NCBI GenBank assembly: GCA_902493275.1
Contig: CABUOQ010000002.1
Coordinates: forward strand, 1 to 64,000
Length of the DNA stretch: 64,000 nucleotides
From: an uncultured Bacillota bacterium
Lineage (GTDB): Bacteria > Bacillota_I > Bacilli_A > RFN20 > CAG-449
Reading direction: 5' to 3'
The position numbers were made by a program, and so were the translations under genes. The notes beneath the pieces are model-generated. The model had not been told where the DNA came from, did no database searches, and saw only the letters and a list, made by a program, of their open reading frames with translations. Shown here in pieces: positions 46,368-55,118 of the stretch (positions are counted from its first letter, which is position 1; each line of letters opens with the position of its first letter).

Positions 46368-47339
46368 TTACCATAAAGAATTATCGCTAACTTTTTTAGA
46401 GATAAAATTACCTAAGCATAAAATGATAATGTTAACTACAGAATTAAATAATCCTATTGCCGTAGCATAAGAATACTGAGCCTCACCATATTTTGGAAAA
46501 GATATATTATACACATAAGTAGCAATTATATTAGAAGAGGATAAATTAGTTGATAATTGCATCAAATACACTTTTTCAAAGCCAACGCTGAGAATATTGC
46601 CAATTGACATAATAAACATAATAACCGCTAGAGGAATAATCTGAGGTAAATTAACATAGAAAATTCTTCTGATTCTTCCAGCGCCATCAATAATTGCAGC
46701 ATCATGAAGATTTGGATCGACATTAGAAAGGCTACCCATATAGACAATAGACCACCAACCAAGTCCTTGCCATAATCCTGAAACGACATAAATCATACAA
46801 AAGTAATCTGGATTTTCCATTAAATTTGTAGCGTCAAATCCAAAAAAAGCAAATATTCTAGTAAATATTCCGCTATCAACTCTAAAGAACGCAAATAACA
46901 TTCCTACTAAGACTGATATTGAAATAAAATATGGAGCGTACATTATTGTTTGAATTAATCTTTTATATTTTTTAGCTCGAACTTCATTTAACAATAACGC
47001 AAAAATTATTGGTAAAAGAGAGTTAAAAAATATCGAAGCTAATGACAAAGTCAAAGTATTTTTTAAAATTGTATAAAAATTAGGCGCGGTAATAAACGTA
47101 TAAAAATGCTTAAACCCTCCCATACTTGTCCATGGTGAATCAAAAATACCTCTAAAAGAATCGTAATCTTTAAAAGCAATAACTAATCCTGTTAAAGGTA
47201 AATAATGAAATATAAAAATATATATGAGTGTTGGTAAAGTCATTATAAAAAGAGCAAGACCAATTTTAGAATACCATTTTCTTTTTGCTGGTGTTCTAGA
47301 TAATGTTTCGATTTCTGTTTTAGATACTTTTGCTTCCAT
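46368..47339 (-). CDS. Sugar ABC permease, LplB/YteP-type
   Basis: 323 residues with the LplB-type opening, YLPLTGLVIAFKDYD near 66 and EAA-like loop NLHDAAIIDGAGRIRRIFY near 212. Six membrane segments. First gene of the long minus-strand locus, directly behind a TATAAT box and a cre-like site, so it marks the start of transcription of the whole polysaccharide system. Confidence 0.9.
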   Translation of the reverse strand: MEAKVSKTEIETLSRTPAKRKWYSKIGLALFIMTLPTLIYIFIFHYLPLTGLVIAFKDYDSFRGIFDSPWTSMGGFKHFYTFITAPNFYTILKNTLTLSLASIFFNSLLPIIFALLLNEVRAKKYKRLIQTIMYAPYFISISVLVGMLFAFFRVDSGIFTRIFAFFGFDATNLMENPDYFCMIYVVSGLWQGLGWWSIVYMGSLSNVDPNLHDAAIIDGAGRIRRIFYVNLPQIIPLAVIMFIMSIGNILSVGFEKVYLMQLSTNLSSSNIIATYVYNISFPKYGEAQYSYATAIGLFNSVVNIIILCLGNFISKKVSDNSLW

Positions 47340-47356
47340 TTAAATGAATTTCCTTC

Positions 47357-47375
47357 TTCAAGCGCTTTCATTATA
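47357..47375 (-). promoter_or_regulatory. cre-like site overlapping the -10 region of the locus promoter
   Basis: The minus strand reads TATAATGAAAGCGCTTGAAG. TATAAT (47370-47375) runs straight into TGAAAGCGCTTG, a cre-type palindrome sharing the AAGCGCTT core with the site at 20009. CcpA bound here would block initiation. The -35 box is weak, as expected if an AraC activator is needed. Confidence 0.6.
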
Positions 47376-47492
47376 ATTTATTATTCAGATTTATACCATA
47401 AATTAAAATGACTATAATTATATACTTTTTTGCACTTTTAAATTAATTATCAATATCATTAAAATTGATAAGTTTTTTTGTTTAAAACAAAA

Positions 47493-47510
47493 ATAGCCTA
47501 TTTATAGCCT
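47493..47510 (+). promoter_or_regulatory. Candidate AraC-type operator
   Basis: Two direct copies of ATAGCCT (47493-47499 and 47504-47510) start 11 bases apart, one helical turn, in the divergent intergenic region. Plausible half-sites for the adjacent AraC regulator; no second example supports it. Confidence 0.3.
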
Positions 47511-47652
47511 TTATTTATTATAACGTTCCATTTTTAGATAATATTATTTTTTATCTTTTTAAATATAAAAAACAAAACTATAGAAAAAATTTTTTTTATT
47601 TAAGATAATAAATATATATATATATATATGTTATTCATTTAAGGAGTATTTT

Positions 47653-48504
47653 ATGACCAAAGAATCTTTTTTTAATAGAAGTTTATGTTTTAGAAATATA
47701 ACTGATAATTTTAACTCTGACATCAGCGCTTCGATAATTGGATATGAAGCGTGCAATAAAAATAAACCAATTATTGATTCAAATAAATCATGCTATATAA
47801 TTCATTTTATTGCAAAAGGCTCTGGTTTTTTAATAAGTCATAATAAAAAAGAAATAATTCATAAAAACGAATGCTTCCTAATTGAACCAAATTCTCACGT
47901 TAAATATCGTCCTAATCCTCGTGATCCTTGGTCATATTTTTGGATTGAAATAAATGGCAATCTTTTTAAAAAAATATGTGAGCGAATTGATTTTAAGAAA
48001 AACAATATGCACTTAAAATTAGAGCACTTTAATGAAATCATCGATGAATTTATCGAGATTTTCGATGAGACATTATACATTCACAATCAATATAGTGAAT
48101 TTCTTCGAATCAGTAGTAAAATTATGAACATTTTTTCAAGATTAATCGAAGAGTATTGCATTGAAGATTCTTCTGATTCTTTAACAAAAGAAGAATCACA
48201 AATCAAAAAAATAATTGAATACGTCAATAATAACTACACTTCACCAGATATTTCTATAAATAAAATTGCTAACCACTTTTATTTTTCTCAGGCATATCTA
48301 ACGAGAATATTTAAAAAAAGCACCGGTATTTCTCCAATGAAATATATCATAATGTTAAGAATGAGACGCAGTGTCGAGCTATTGAATAAAAAAACGTTTT
48401 CAATTTCTCAAATCGCTTATTGTATTGGTTATAAAAACCAATTCTATTTTTCAAAAGAATTTAAAAAGTACTTTGGATTATCACCTTCAAAGTACAATAA
48501 TTAA
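47653..48504 (+). CDS. AraC-family regulator with cupin-type sugar-sensing domain
   Basis: 283 residues. The N-terminal cupin sensor (about 15-130) has CYIIHFIAKGSGFLI and the NECFLIEPNSHVKYRP and DPWSYFWIEING strands common to AraC-type carbohydrate regulators. Two helix-turn-helix motifs lie at 185-283 (INKIANHFYFSQAYLTRIF, then IAYCIGYKNQFYFSKEFKKYFG). Divergent from the LplB permease gene and almost certainly its activator. The stop overlaps the end of the convergent RDD gene by 4 bases. Confidence 0.9.
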   Translation: MTKESFFNRSLCFRNITDNFNSDISASIIGYEACNKNKPIIDSNKSCYIIHFIAKGSGFLISHNKKEIIHKNECFLIEPNSHVKYRPNPRDPWSYFWIEINGNLFKKICERIDFKKNNMHLKLEHFNEIIDEFIEIFDETLYIHNQYSEFLRISSKIMNIFSRLIEEYCIEDSSDSLTKEESQIKKIIEYVNNNYTSPDISINKIANHFYFSQAYLTRIFKKSTGISPMKYIIMLRMRRSVELLNKKTFSISQIAYCIGYKNQFYFSKEFKKYFGLSPSKYNN

Positions 48505-49811
48505 TCTTTTTTTGTTAAATCTTTTCTTTCAATATTATTAAAATCTGATGAATCAAAATATTTATTATCCTCAAAGGTTTCTTGTTCATTAGATGTTTCT
48601 TCATCTACATCATAATCCTTTTTTAGATATCTTTCATCTATTGCCCATGTATCACAAATAATATCTTGTAAAGATCTTTTTCGTTTATTAATTAAGATGA
48701 AAAATAACGAGATAAAACATATAATATCACAAATTAAAATAAGAGAGAAATTAGAAAAACCCACTCCATTTATTTCAAAAAATGGATACATTATTCCCGA
48801 ATTTAATCCACCGCTTAAAACAGTAGAAAAAAGCATCAACCCATAGAACATTACAAAAGAGCAAATATTTCTGAATATCTTTTGTTTAGTTATTAATTCA
48901 TATCCATCTTTATCGACAACTTTGATTTTTAATAGTTTTTTCCCAATTGTCTTCATGTCTTTAAAAATTAATTGAGGTAGAATAATCGTTAAAAAGAATG
49001 ATAAAAGATAGCATCCAAAAGTAACATAATCAATTATATAAGAACATTCAGCATAATTCTTTTTATATACATCATAGTGAGCTTTAAAGCGCGTTGAATT
49101 TATCAATTCATCGACTTGCTTATTCCATAAATTTTGGAAAGCAACTGCTAAATAATTATAATTTGACACTCCAGCTTGATAGTTTTTATCGTTTAAATGT
49201 TTATATAATTCAATAGCGTAATCTGCATCTAAATAAGGTAAAATCAAACTTTCTTCATCAAAATTCCACATTTCTATATTGACTGACGCATTTTTTAATT
49301 CTTTATAGAAAAAGAGCTTTGGATCATCTTTACCAAATGAAACTATATTATCATTTTCATTATATTTAGGAACATAATTAACATAAAAATACGCTAAAGG
49401 ATCGCTCTCATATGAAGCAATCTCAAGATTGTTAGGATTTTCAATCTCAATTCCATAAGTTAAAAATAAACTATTATCAATTGAATATGAATATAATATA
49501 TGTCTTAAACAATAGTCACGGAAAATATCTTCTTGTTCACGTGGAGTTTTATATTGATGGTTTTCATTATCAATAAATTCATATATTTTAGCCTCTTCTT
49601 CTATTTCATAGCACGAAATAATTTCCTGGTTCAATGTATTTATTTTGCCTTTATAAGCAGGAATAATATCTAATATCCCATGTGAAGAAATAAGCAAAAC
49701 AAAAGATATGACAATAAGTAAAAGCGCATCGATAATATGCGCTTCAATTCTTCTACTAGCAGATGAATTTATTTCGTTCTTATATGGTCTTAGATAACCT
49801 TTTTTCTCCAT
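48501..49811 (-). CDS. RDD family membrane protein, large form
   Basis: 436 residues. An RDD-type first segment (SRRIEAHIIDALLLIVISFV, 19-45) is followed by an extracytoplasmic loop of about 200 polar residues, then three or four membrane segments (265-390) with LKIKVVDKDGYEL between them, and an acidic tail. It resembles the 243-residue RDD protein at 24452 but with a larger loop. Function unknown. It lies 9 bases after the MsmK-like ATPase gene, so it may assist sugar-transporter assembly; that is only a context guess. Confidence 0.8.
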   Translation of the reverse strand: MEKKGYLRPYKNEINSSASRRIEAHIIDALLLIVISFVLLISSHGILDIIPAYKGKINTLNQEIISCYEIEEEAKIYEFIDNENHQYKTPREQEDIFRDYCLRHILYSYSIDNSLFLTYGIEIENPNNLEIASYESDPLAYFYVNYVPKYNENDNIVSFGKDDPKLFFYKELKNASVNIEMWNFDEESLILPYLDADYAIELYKHLNDKNYQAGVSNYNYLAVAFQNLWNKQVDELINSTRFKAHYDVYKKNYAECSYIIDYVTFGCYLLSFFLTIILPQLIFKDMKTIGKKLLKIKVVDKDGYELITKQKIFRNICSFVMFYGLMLFSTVLSGGLNSGIMYPFFEINGVGFSNFSLILICDIICFISLFFILINKRKRSLQDIICDTWAIDERYLKKDYDVDEETSNEQETFEDNKYFDSSDFNNIERKDLTKKD

Positions 49812-49819
49812 AATCTCCT

Positions 49820-51553
49820 CTATTTAATCAATTTTTCAGTTATAGAATCAAACAAATGAATCTTTGAAATGTCAAATACTAATTTTAGTTCATCACCAGA
49901 ATTTACTAAAGTCTTTGCATGAATTTTTGAAACTATCTCTGAATCTTCAAAATTAGTATGTATATAATACTCGTGTCCAAGTAATTCTGCAACAGAAATT
50001 GTAAGATTAAATTCTTGACTTATGGCTTCATCAGTCAATATTCTATTACTTTGGTAAATATCTTCTGGTCGAATACCAAAAATAATTTGAATTTCTTTGC
50101 TTGTATCTATTAGTTTTAATCTATTTATCGCGTCGATTAAATAATTACGACGATGATTTGAAGTTTCACATATAGCTAATTCTTTTTCTAATTTTGCTAA
50201 TGTATCCGCTAATTTAGCATTATCTTTTTCCAACTTCATTTTTTCTTTTACTTCATTTATACTCGCTAGATAATTCTTCTTTTCAACAAATTTATCTTCT
50301 AATTCTTCTAGTTCTTTAATTAATAAATGTAATTCTTTGCTATAGAAATCTTTTACTGCAACATCAAAATCATCAGTCAATTTTATTTTAGTGCCTTGTT
50401 TAAAAATCACTTGACCATTAATATATGTTGCATTAATTAAGTTCATAGCTGGTGAACCAATGAATGTCGCAACAAATACATTAGCTGGATGATTATAAAT
50501 CTCAATTGGAGTGCCAATTTGCTGAATATAACCTTTATTCATAACGACAATTCTTGTTGCCATGGTCATAGCTTCAGTTTGATCATGTGTAACATATATT
50601 GTAGTAGCGTTTAAAGCATTATGTAACTTAATAATTTCGCTTCTCATAGCCACTCTTAATTTGGCATCAAGATTGCTCAAAGGTTCATCCATCAAAAATA
50701 CTTTGGCATTTTTAACAATAGCTCTTCCTAAGGCTACACGTTGACATTGTCCACCAGATAAAGCTTTAGGCTTACGATCTAAGTATTCAGAAATTTGTAA
50801 AATATCAGCTGCTTTTTCCACTCTAGAGCGAATTTCATCTTTTGGCAAATGCTTGTTTTCATAAACTTCTACTGGAGTTTTTTCAAGATATTCAATTTTT
50901 TCTTCTAACTCTTTTAAATCTTTTTCAATTGATTCTTTTTCATCTTCATTAGCAAGCAATTGATATTTTTTTAAATTACGATACTGTTCTTTTAAAACTT
51001 TTAAAGCCTTCTTATTGATGCCTAGTATTGGTTTACCATTTTCATCAACTTTCAAAGTTGGAAAACGTTTTATTTTTAAACCAAAAGACATATTCCCTGC
51101 CACTGACATATGAGGATAAAGAGCATAACTTTGAAATACCATAGCAATATCACGATCTTTTGGATGAAGATCATTGGCATATGTCTTATCAATAAATAAA
51201 TCGCCAGAAGTTATATCTTCTAAGCCAGCAATCATTCTTAAAGTCGTAGATTTGCCACATCCCGATGGTCCAACAAAAACTACAAATTCATGTTGCTTTA
51301 TATCTAAATTAAAATCAAATACAGCTTGAACCTTATTATCATAAATCTTATTAATATGTCTTAAAGATATATATGATTCACTTGGTGCTTTCTTTATTTT
51401 TTTAGAATTCTTTTTTTGATAAGCTACCATTTCTTCATATATTCTAGTTCTTTGCTTATATAATTGTTTTTCTTTTAATTTTAGTTCTCTTTTTTTGTTT
51501 TTAGCTTCTAATTTATCTGAAACTATTTTCTTATCTAAATCGCGATTCGACAT
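49820..51553 (-). CDS. MsmK/UgpC-type sugar ABC ATPase with coiled-coil insertions
   Basis: 577 residues from the ATG at 51553 (AAGGAG six bases upstream) against about 370 for the family. In numbering from that start: a charged coiled coil (1-55) precedes the cassette, with Walker A GPSGCGKST (95-103), the Q-loop Gln141, signature LSGGQ (265-269), Walker B FLMDEP (286-291), His323 and the TOBE motif GIRPED near 495. One insertion of about 70 residues, mostly helical, lies between Q-loop and signature (about 162-240). Another of about 80 lies in the regulatory domain (about 400-480). Such enlarged versions are known in Mollicutes. Every catalytic motif is intact. It probably energises several sugar permeases, including LplBC here. 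Confidence 0.87.
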   Translation of the reverse strand: MSNRDLDKKIVSDKLEAKNKKRELKLKEKQLYKQRTRIYEEMVAYQKKNSKKIKKAPSESYISLRHINKIYDNKVQAVFDFNLDIKQHEFVVFVGPSGCGKSTTLRMIAGLEDITSGDLFIDKTYANDLHPKDRDIAMVFQSYALYPHMSVAGNMSFGLKIKRFPTLKVDENGKPILGINKKALKVLKEQYRNLKKYQLLANEDEKESIEKDLKELEEKIEYLEKTPVEVYENKHLPKDEIRSRVEKAADILQISEYLDRKPKALSGGQCQRVALGRAIVKNAKVFLMDEPLSNLDAKLRVAMRSEIIKLHNALNATTIYVTHDQTEAMTMATRIVVMNKGYIQQIGTPIEIYNHPANVFVATFIGSPAMNLINATYINGQVIFKQGTKIKLTDDFDVAVKDFYSKELHLLIKELEELEDKFVEKKNYLASINEVKEKMKLEKDNAKLADTLAKLEKELAICETSNHRRNYLIDAINRLKLIDTSKEIQIIFGIRPEDIYQSNRILTDEAISQEFNLTISVAELLGHEYYIHTNFEDSEIVSKIHAKTLVNSGDELKLVFDISKIHLFDSITEKLIK

Positions 51554-51580
51554 ATCTTGCTCCTTTTTCATAGCTTAGTT

Positions 51581-51637
51581 TAGCAAAATATATATTTTGA
51601 CGGAAGCATATAAGGCTTTTATATCAGTATTTTGCTA
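51581..51637. repeat. Inverted repeat upstream of the MsmK-type ATPase gene
   Basis: TAGCAAAATA (51581-51590) and TATTTTGCTA (51628-51637) are perfect 10-bp inverted copies. Between them lies a smaller ATATAA/TTATAT palindrome. It sits in the 125-base gap before the SD and may be an operator or leader structure. Confidence 0.5.
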
Positions 51638-51678
51638 TAAATAAGTCAAAAAAATATATATTCTTCAAGTATTAACTA

Positions 51679-52467
51679 CTAATCAATAATTCCCTTACGA
51701 TAATTAATTTTAAAGGCTTTTGCAAGTTGAATTAATTGTTCATTGGTTATCGATTGATAAATCTTTTTATCATAAATTTTCATATATATCTCAGCTGCTT
51801 TTTCAATTGTTTCAATTAAGCCAAATACTTCATCTAAGCTTCTACCTGTGCAAAATATTCCATGTTGTGCCCAAACGACAGAACGATACTCTTTCATTTT
51901 TTCAGCTGTAGCAATTCCGATTTCTTCTCCGCCGCATAAAATCCAAGGTAATACAGCTACTCCTTCAGGAAAAACCACAATAGATTCAGTTTGCATCTTC
52001 CAAAGGTCTTCGCTCCAATGATTAGAATCTAAATCATGTACATGACTCATGCATATGACATTAGTTGGATGACAATGAATAACTAGGCGATGCAAAGGAT
52101 CAACTTTTAATCTTTCAATATGACATTTTAAGTGAGTAGGAGCTTCTGAAGTTGGTCGACCACCATCTTCGTATCCCCAAAGTAATGATAAAGTTTTTCC
52201 ATCTTTTACTTTTATAATTCCTAAATTATTTTTAGGGTCTTTTAAACAATTTTTAAAATATTTGCCAGTACCCGTTATTATAAAATATTTACCAATTAAA
52301 GGAGTCAAATCATAATCGCAAATAAAAGTTCTTTTCTCATTTAAATCCGTGATTTGTTTAGCTTCTTCTTCAGAGATAATATATGATAAATTACCCCCGT
52401 TTCTTTCATCCCACCCATGTTTATATAATAAATCTAAAATTTCTGTAACTTCTTCTATACAATTCAT
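51679..52467 (-). CDS. rhaD: Rhamnulose-1-phosphate aldolase
   Basis: 262 residues, class II aldolase/adducin fold, close to the family's 270-280. Zinc His pair in VIHCHPTN near 136, third His in WAQHGIF near 206, phosphate loop NGGNLSYI near 23. Cleaves L-rhamnulose 1-phosphate to DHAP and L-lactaldehyde. Its ATG overlaps the rhaA stop as ATGA. No lactaldehyde-handling gene is in the window. Confidence 0.95.
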   Translation of the reverse strand: MNCIEEVTEILDLLYKHGWDERNGGNLSYIISEEEAKQITDLNEKRTFICDYDLTPLIGKYFIITGTGKYFKNCLKDPKNNLGIIKVKDGKTLSLLWGYEDGGRPTSEAPTHLKCHIERLKVDPLHRLVIHCHPTNVICMSHVHDLDSNHWSEDLWKMQTESIVVFPEGVAVLPWILCGGEEIGIATAEKMKEYRSVVWAQHGIFCTGRSLDEVFGLIETIEKAAEIYMKIYDKKIYQSITNEQLIQLAKAFKINYRKGIID

Positions 52468-53702
52468 TTTGTACCTCTTTCTAATAATACATTCTTTTCA
52501 TATTTTTTAACTTGTTCATACCAATCTTGTTCACTTGCAACTTTTTGCTTGTTTAAATACTCACACCAAACATCTTGCCAAGGCAATGTCTTAATTTCTT
52601 CTTGTAAAGCAAGTAAATGTGAATAATCCGCTGCATCTTGATATTCTTTTAAGATATCCCATGGTGTTAATAAAGCTTTTAAAATTGCTTTCTGCATATT
52701 TCTAGTTCCTATTACAATAGCCGCGACACGATTAATAGATCCATCGAAATAATCTAAACCTAAATATGATTTATTTAGTGCTTTACATCTTACTAATTCA
52801 TCCGCTACTTCTTGTAAGTCATCGTTTAATTTTAAAACATGATCAGAATCCCAGCGAACAGGACGCGAAACATGAAATGCTAGGCGGGGTGAGAATAATA
52901 ATAAAGATGATATTTTATCAGCAACATTTTCTGTAGGATGGAAATGCCCCGTATCTAATAAACATAAAATATTGTTCTTCATCGCGTATGATAAATAAAA
53001 TTCATTAGATCCTACCGTATAAGATTCAACACCAATTCCAAATACTTTTGATTCAACTGAAACATCAACTAAGTTTTTATTATATTTATATTTTAATATT
53101 TCATCTAAAGATTCTTTCAATCTTTTACGTGGCCCTTCACGGTCAGAAGGAACTTCCTTCAATCCATCAGGAATCCATATATTGCATAGTGATTTCTGAT
53201 GTAATTCTTTAGCAAAATATTCACATACTTTAATACTATTAATACAATGCTCAATCCAATAATCACGCACCTCTTTATTTGGAGAAGATAAGCTTAAGCC
53301 ATTTACAAGCATTGGTGAAGAAAAAATTGTTGGATTAAAATCTAAGCCTAAGCCTCTATTATAGGCATATTCAACCCATCTTTTAAAATTTGCAGGAGTT
53401 ATATCTCTTCTATCAACAATACTATCTGATTGATAAATAGCATGTAAATTGATTTTCTTTTTTCCTGGAATATACTTTAATGCTTCATCCAAGTCTGCCG
53501 TTAGTTCTTCAAAATTTCTTGCTTTTCCTGGATAATTACCTGTCGATTGAATTCCACCTGTTAACGCTTTTTTATTTTCAAAGCCATTAACATCATCTAA
53601 TTGCCAACAATGAATTGAAATTGTTACTTTAGATAACTCTTTTAAAACTTTGTTAACATCGATTCCATATTTTGCGTATATTTCTCTAGTGTCTTTTTTC
53701 AT
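52464..53702 (-). CDS. rhaA: L-rhamnose isomerase
   Basis: 412 residues, typical length. Strong family signatures: SIHCWQLDDVNGFE near 30, GGIQSTGNYPGKARN near 49, LLDTGHFHPTENV near 260 (metal ligands) and FHVSRPVRWDSDHVL near 283. Converts L-rhamnose to L-rhamnulose with a divalent metal. It follows rhaB by one base, and its GGAGG SD forms the last codons of rhaB. Confidence 0.96.
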   Translation of the reverse strand: MKKDTREIYAKYGIDVNKVLKELSKVTISIHCWQLDDVNGFENKKALTGGIQSTGNYPGKARNFEELTADLDEALKYIPGKKKINLHAIYQSDSIVDRRDITPANFKRWVEYAYNRGLGLDFNPTIFSSPMLVNGLSLSSPNKEVRDYWIEHCINSIKVCEYFAKELHQKSLCNIWIPDGLKEVPSDREGPRKRLKESLDEILKYKYNKNLVDVSVESKVFGIGVESYTVGSNEFYLSYAMKNNILCLLDTGHFHPTENVADKISSLLLFSPRLAFHVSRPVRWDSDHVLKLNDDLQEVADELVRCKALNKSYLGLDYFDGSINRVAAIVIGTRNMQKAILKALLTPWDILKEYQDAADYSHLLALQEEIKTLPWQDVWCEYLNKQKVASEQDWYEQVKKYEKNVLLERGTK

Positions 53703-53703
53703 A

Positions 53704-55011
53704 TTAATCCTCCATTTGTACTTTTATATTTCCTAAAGATGTAGCCTCGATTGGTAAGGCGATTATTTTTTTCTTAGCGTATTGTTCTACCAATTCATTT
53801 AGATATTTATTTTTAGCGCCGCCTCCTACGATATAGCATTTATCATATTTATTCCCTGTTATATTCTGCAAATCTTTTAACGCTTGATCATAAGAGAATG
53901 CCAATGAATGATATACTGCATTAATTAAATCGTTATCATCTTTTGGTAAAGGTTTATTTTTTTGTTTAAGATAATCTAAAATCGCTTCTTTCATATTAAT
54001 TGGCGATAAAAAAGCTTTATCATTAACATCAAATATTTCATGATAACTCGATTGTTTAGCCATAGTAACCATCTCAGGAACCTCTATTGCTAATTCTTTA
54101 GATAAGTTATTTATAATCCACATTCCCATGATATTTTTTTGAAATCTAATATAGTTTGGACCATATTCATTAGAATAATTAGCGTCTTTAGCAACTTCAC
54201 TATTAATGGCCTTAGGAATTTTAACTCCTAGCAATGACCATGTTCCCGAAGAGATATATGGCGAATTATCTTCCATAAATATTCCTTCAACTGCAGAGGC
54301 TGTATCATGGCTAGCACATAATTTAACTAAAATATTACCTCCAACTTCATCTGAAACATCTTTTTTTAAATAGCCTAATTTATATCCAGGCTTATATACT
54401 GGATCATTAAACACATTAGATATGCCTAGTTTAGACAAAATTTTTTGCGAATAGTCCAATGTTTCACATGAGCAAAGTCCCATGGTGGAAGCATTAGTGT
54501 ATTCATGTACTTTAACTCCAGTTAATTTATAAAGTAAATACTCTGGAATCATCAAAAATGTTTTCGCTTTTTGAAGTCGATTAGATTTTTTGTCTTCATA
54601 AAGCTGATATATAGAATTAAACACCTGAAATTGGCACCCTGTTATCTTATATAAATCATTAAATGATATTTTTTGATGCACTTCATCAATTATTTTTTGA
54701 GTTCTATTATCACGATATGCATAGACTGGTAATATTTCATTATCGAGCTCATCTATTAATACATAATCAACTCCCCAAGTGTCTATACTTAATGATTCAA
54801 TTTGAGGATATTTACTTAAAGAAATTCTTATACCATTTTTCACTTCTTTAAATAGTTCATCAACATCCCAAATTAAATGGCCATCTTTGTTTTTTACTTC
54901 GTTTTTAAAACGATATACCTCTATTAAGCATATTTTTCCCTTATCGTCTTTATAACCTATTATATGTCTTCCAGAAGAGGCTCCGATATCAATTGCTAAA
55001 TAATATTTCAT
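53704..55011 (-). CDS. rhaB: Rhamnulokinase with shortened C-terminus
   Basis: 435 residues, against roughly 470-490 for most RhaB. Phosphorylates L-rhamnulose at O1. FGGY-kinase motifs are present: AIDIGASSGRHIIG at the N-terminus, SIDTWGVDYVL near 82, ASHDTASAVEG near 233 (catalytic Asp), SGTWSLLG near 257, YIVGGGAKNKYLNEL near 395 and PIEATSLGNIKVQ near 420. Homologues continue for about 40 more residues after the GNI.VQ motif; here translation stops four codons later, at the rhaA ribosome site. All visible active-site motifs precede the break, so it may still work. First gene of rhaBAD. Confidence 0.92.
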   Translation of the reverse strand: MKYYLAIDIGASSGRHIIGYKDDKGKICLIEVYRFKNEVKNKDGHLIWDVDELFKEVKNGIRISLSKYPQIESLSIDTWGVDYVLIDELDNEILPVYAYRDNRTQKIIDEVHQKISFNDLYKITGCQFQVFNSIYQLYEDKKSNRLQKAKTFLMIPEYLLYKLTGVKVHEYTNASTMGLCSCETLDYSQKILSKLGISNVFNDPVYKPGYKLGYLKKDVSDEVGGNILVKLCASHDTASAVEGIFMEDNSPYISSGTWSLLGVKIPKAINSEVAKDANYSNEYGPNYIRFQKNIMGMWIINNLSKELAIEVPEMVTMAKQSSYHEIFDVNDKAFLSPINMKEAILDYLKQKNKPLPKDDNDLINAVYHSLAFSYDQALKDLQNITGNKYDKCYIVGGGAKNKYLNELVEQYAKKKIIALPIEATSLGNIKVQMED

Positions 55012-55043
55012 ATTTCTCCTTTAATCTCATGATATCTTTTAAT

Positions 55044-55095
55044 ACTATAAATAAATATAACATTATTGCAAATTTATATAACATTATTGTAAAAT
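55044..55095. promoter_or_regulatory. Divergent rha promoters with tandem-repeat operator
   Basis: ATATAACATTATTG occurs perfectly at 55055-55068 and 55076-55089, 21 bases apart (two turns), the layout of AraC-family half-sites. The palindromic TTGCAA at 55066-55071 can act as -35 both ways: with TATAGT (55044-55049, 16-base spacer) toward rhaB and with TAAAAT (55090-55095, 18-base spacer) toward the regulator gene. Confidence 0.7.
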
Positions 55096-55118
55096 GATTT
55101 TAAGAAAGAAATATAAAT

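Larger units (their letters stand above)
47340..47652. other. Divergent control region of the polysaccharide locus
   Basis: Contains a cre-like site and TATAAT next to the permease gene, a TTATCAAT/ATTGATAA stem-loop with a T-run on the plus strand (47447-47479), ATAGCCT twice 11 bases apart (47493-47510), and nine AT dinucleotides (47612-47629) just before the SD (AAGGAG) of the AraC gene. Confidence 0.7.

Noticed and set aside
47612..47629. Nine AT dinucleotides as a phase-variable microsatellite
   Set aside because: Possible, but the sequence is extremely AT-rich and a run of this length alone is weak evidence; only mentioned in the control-region entry.
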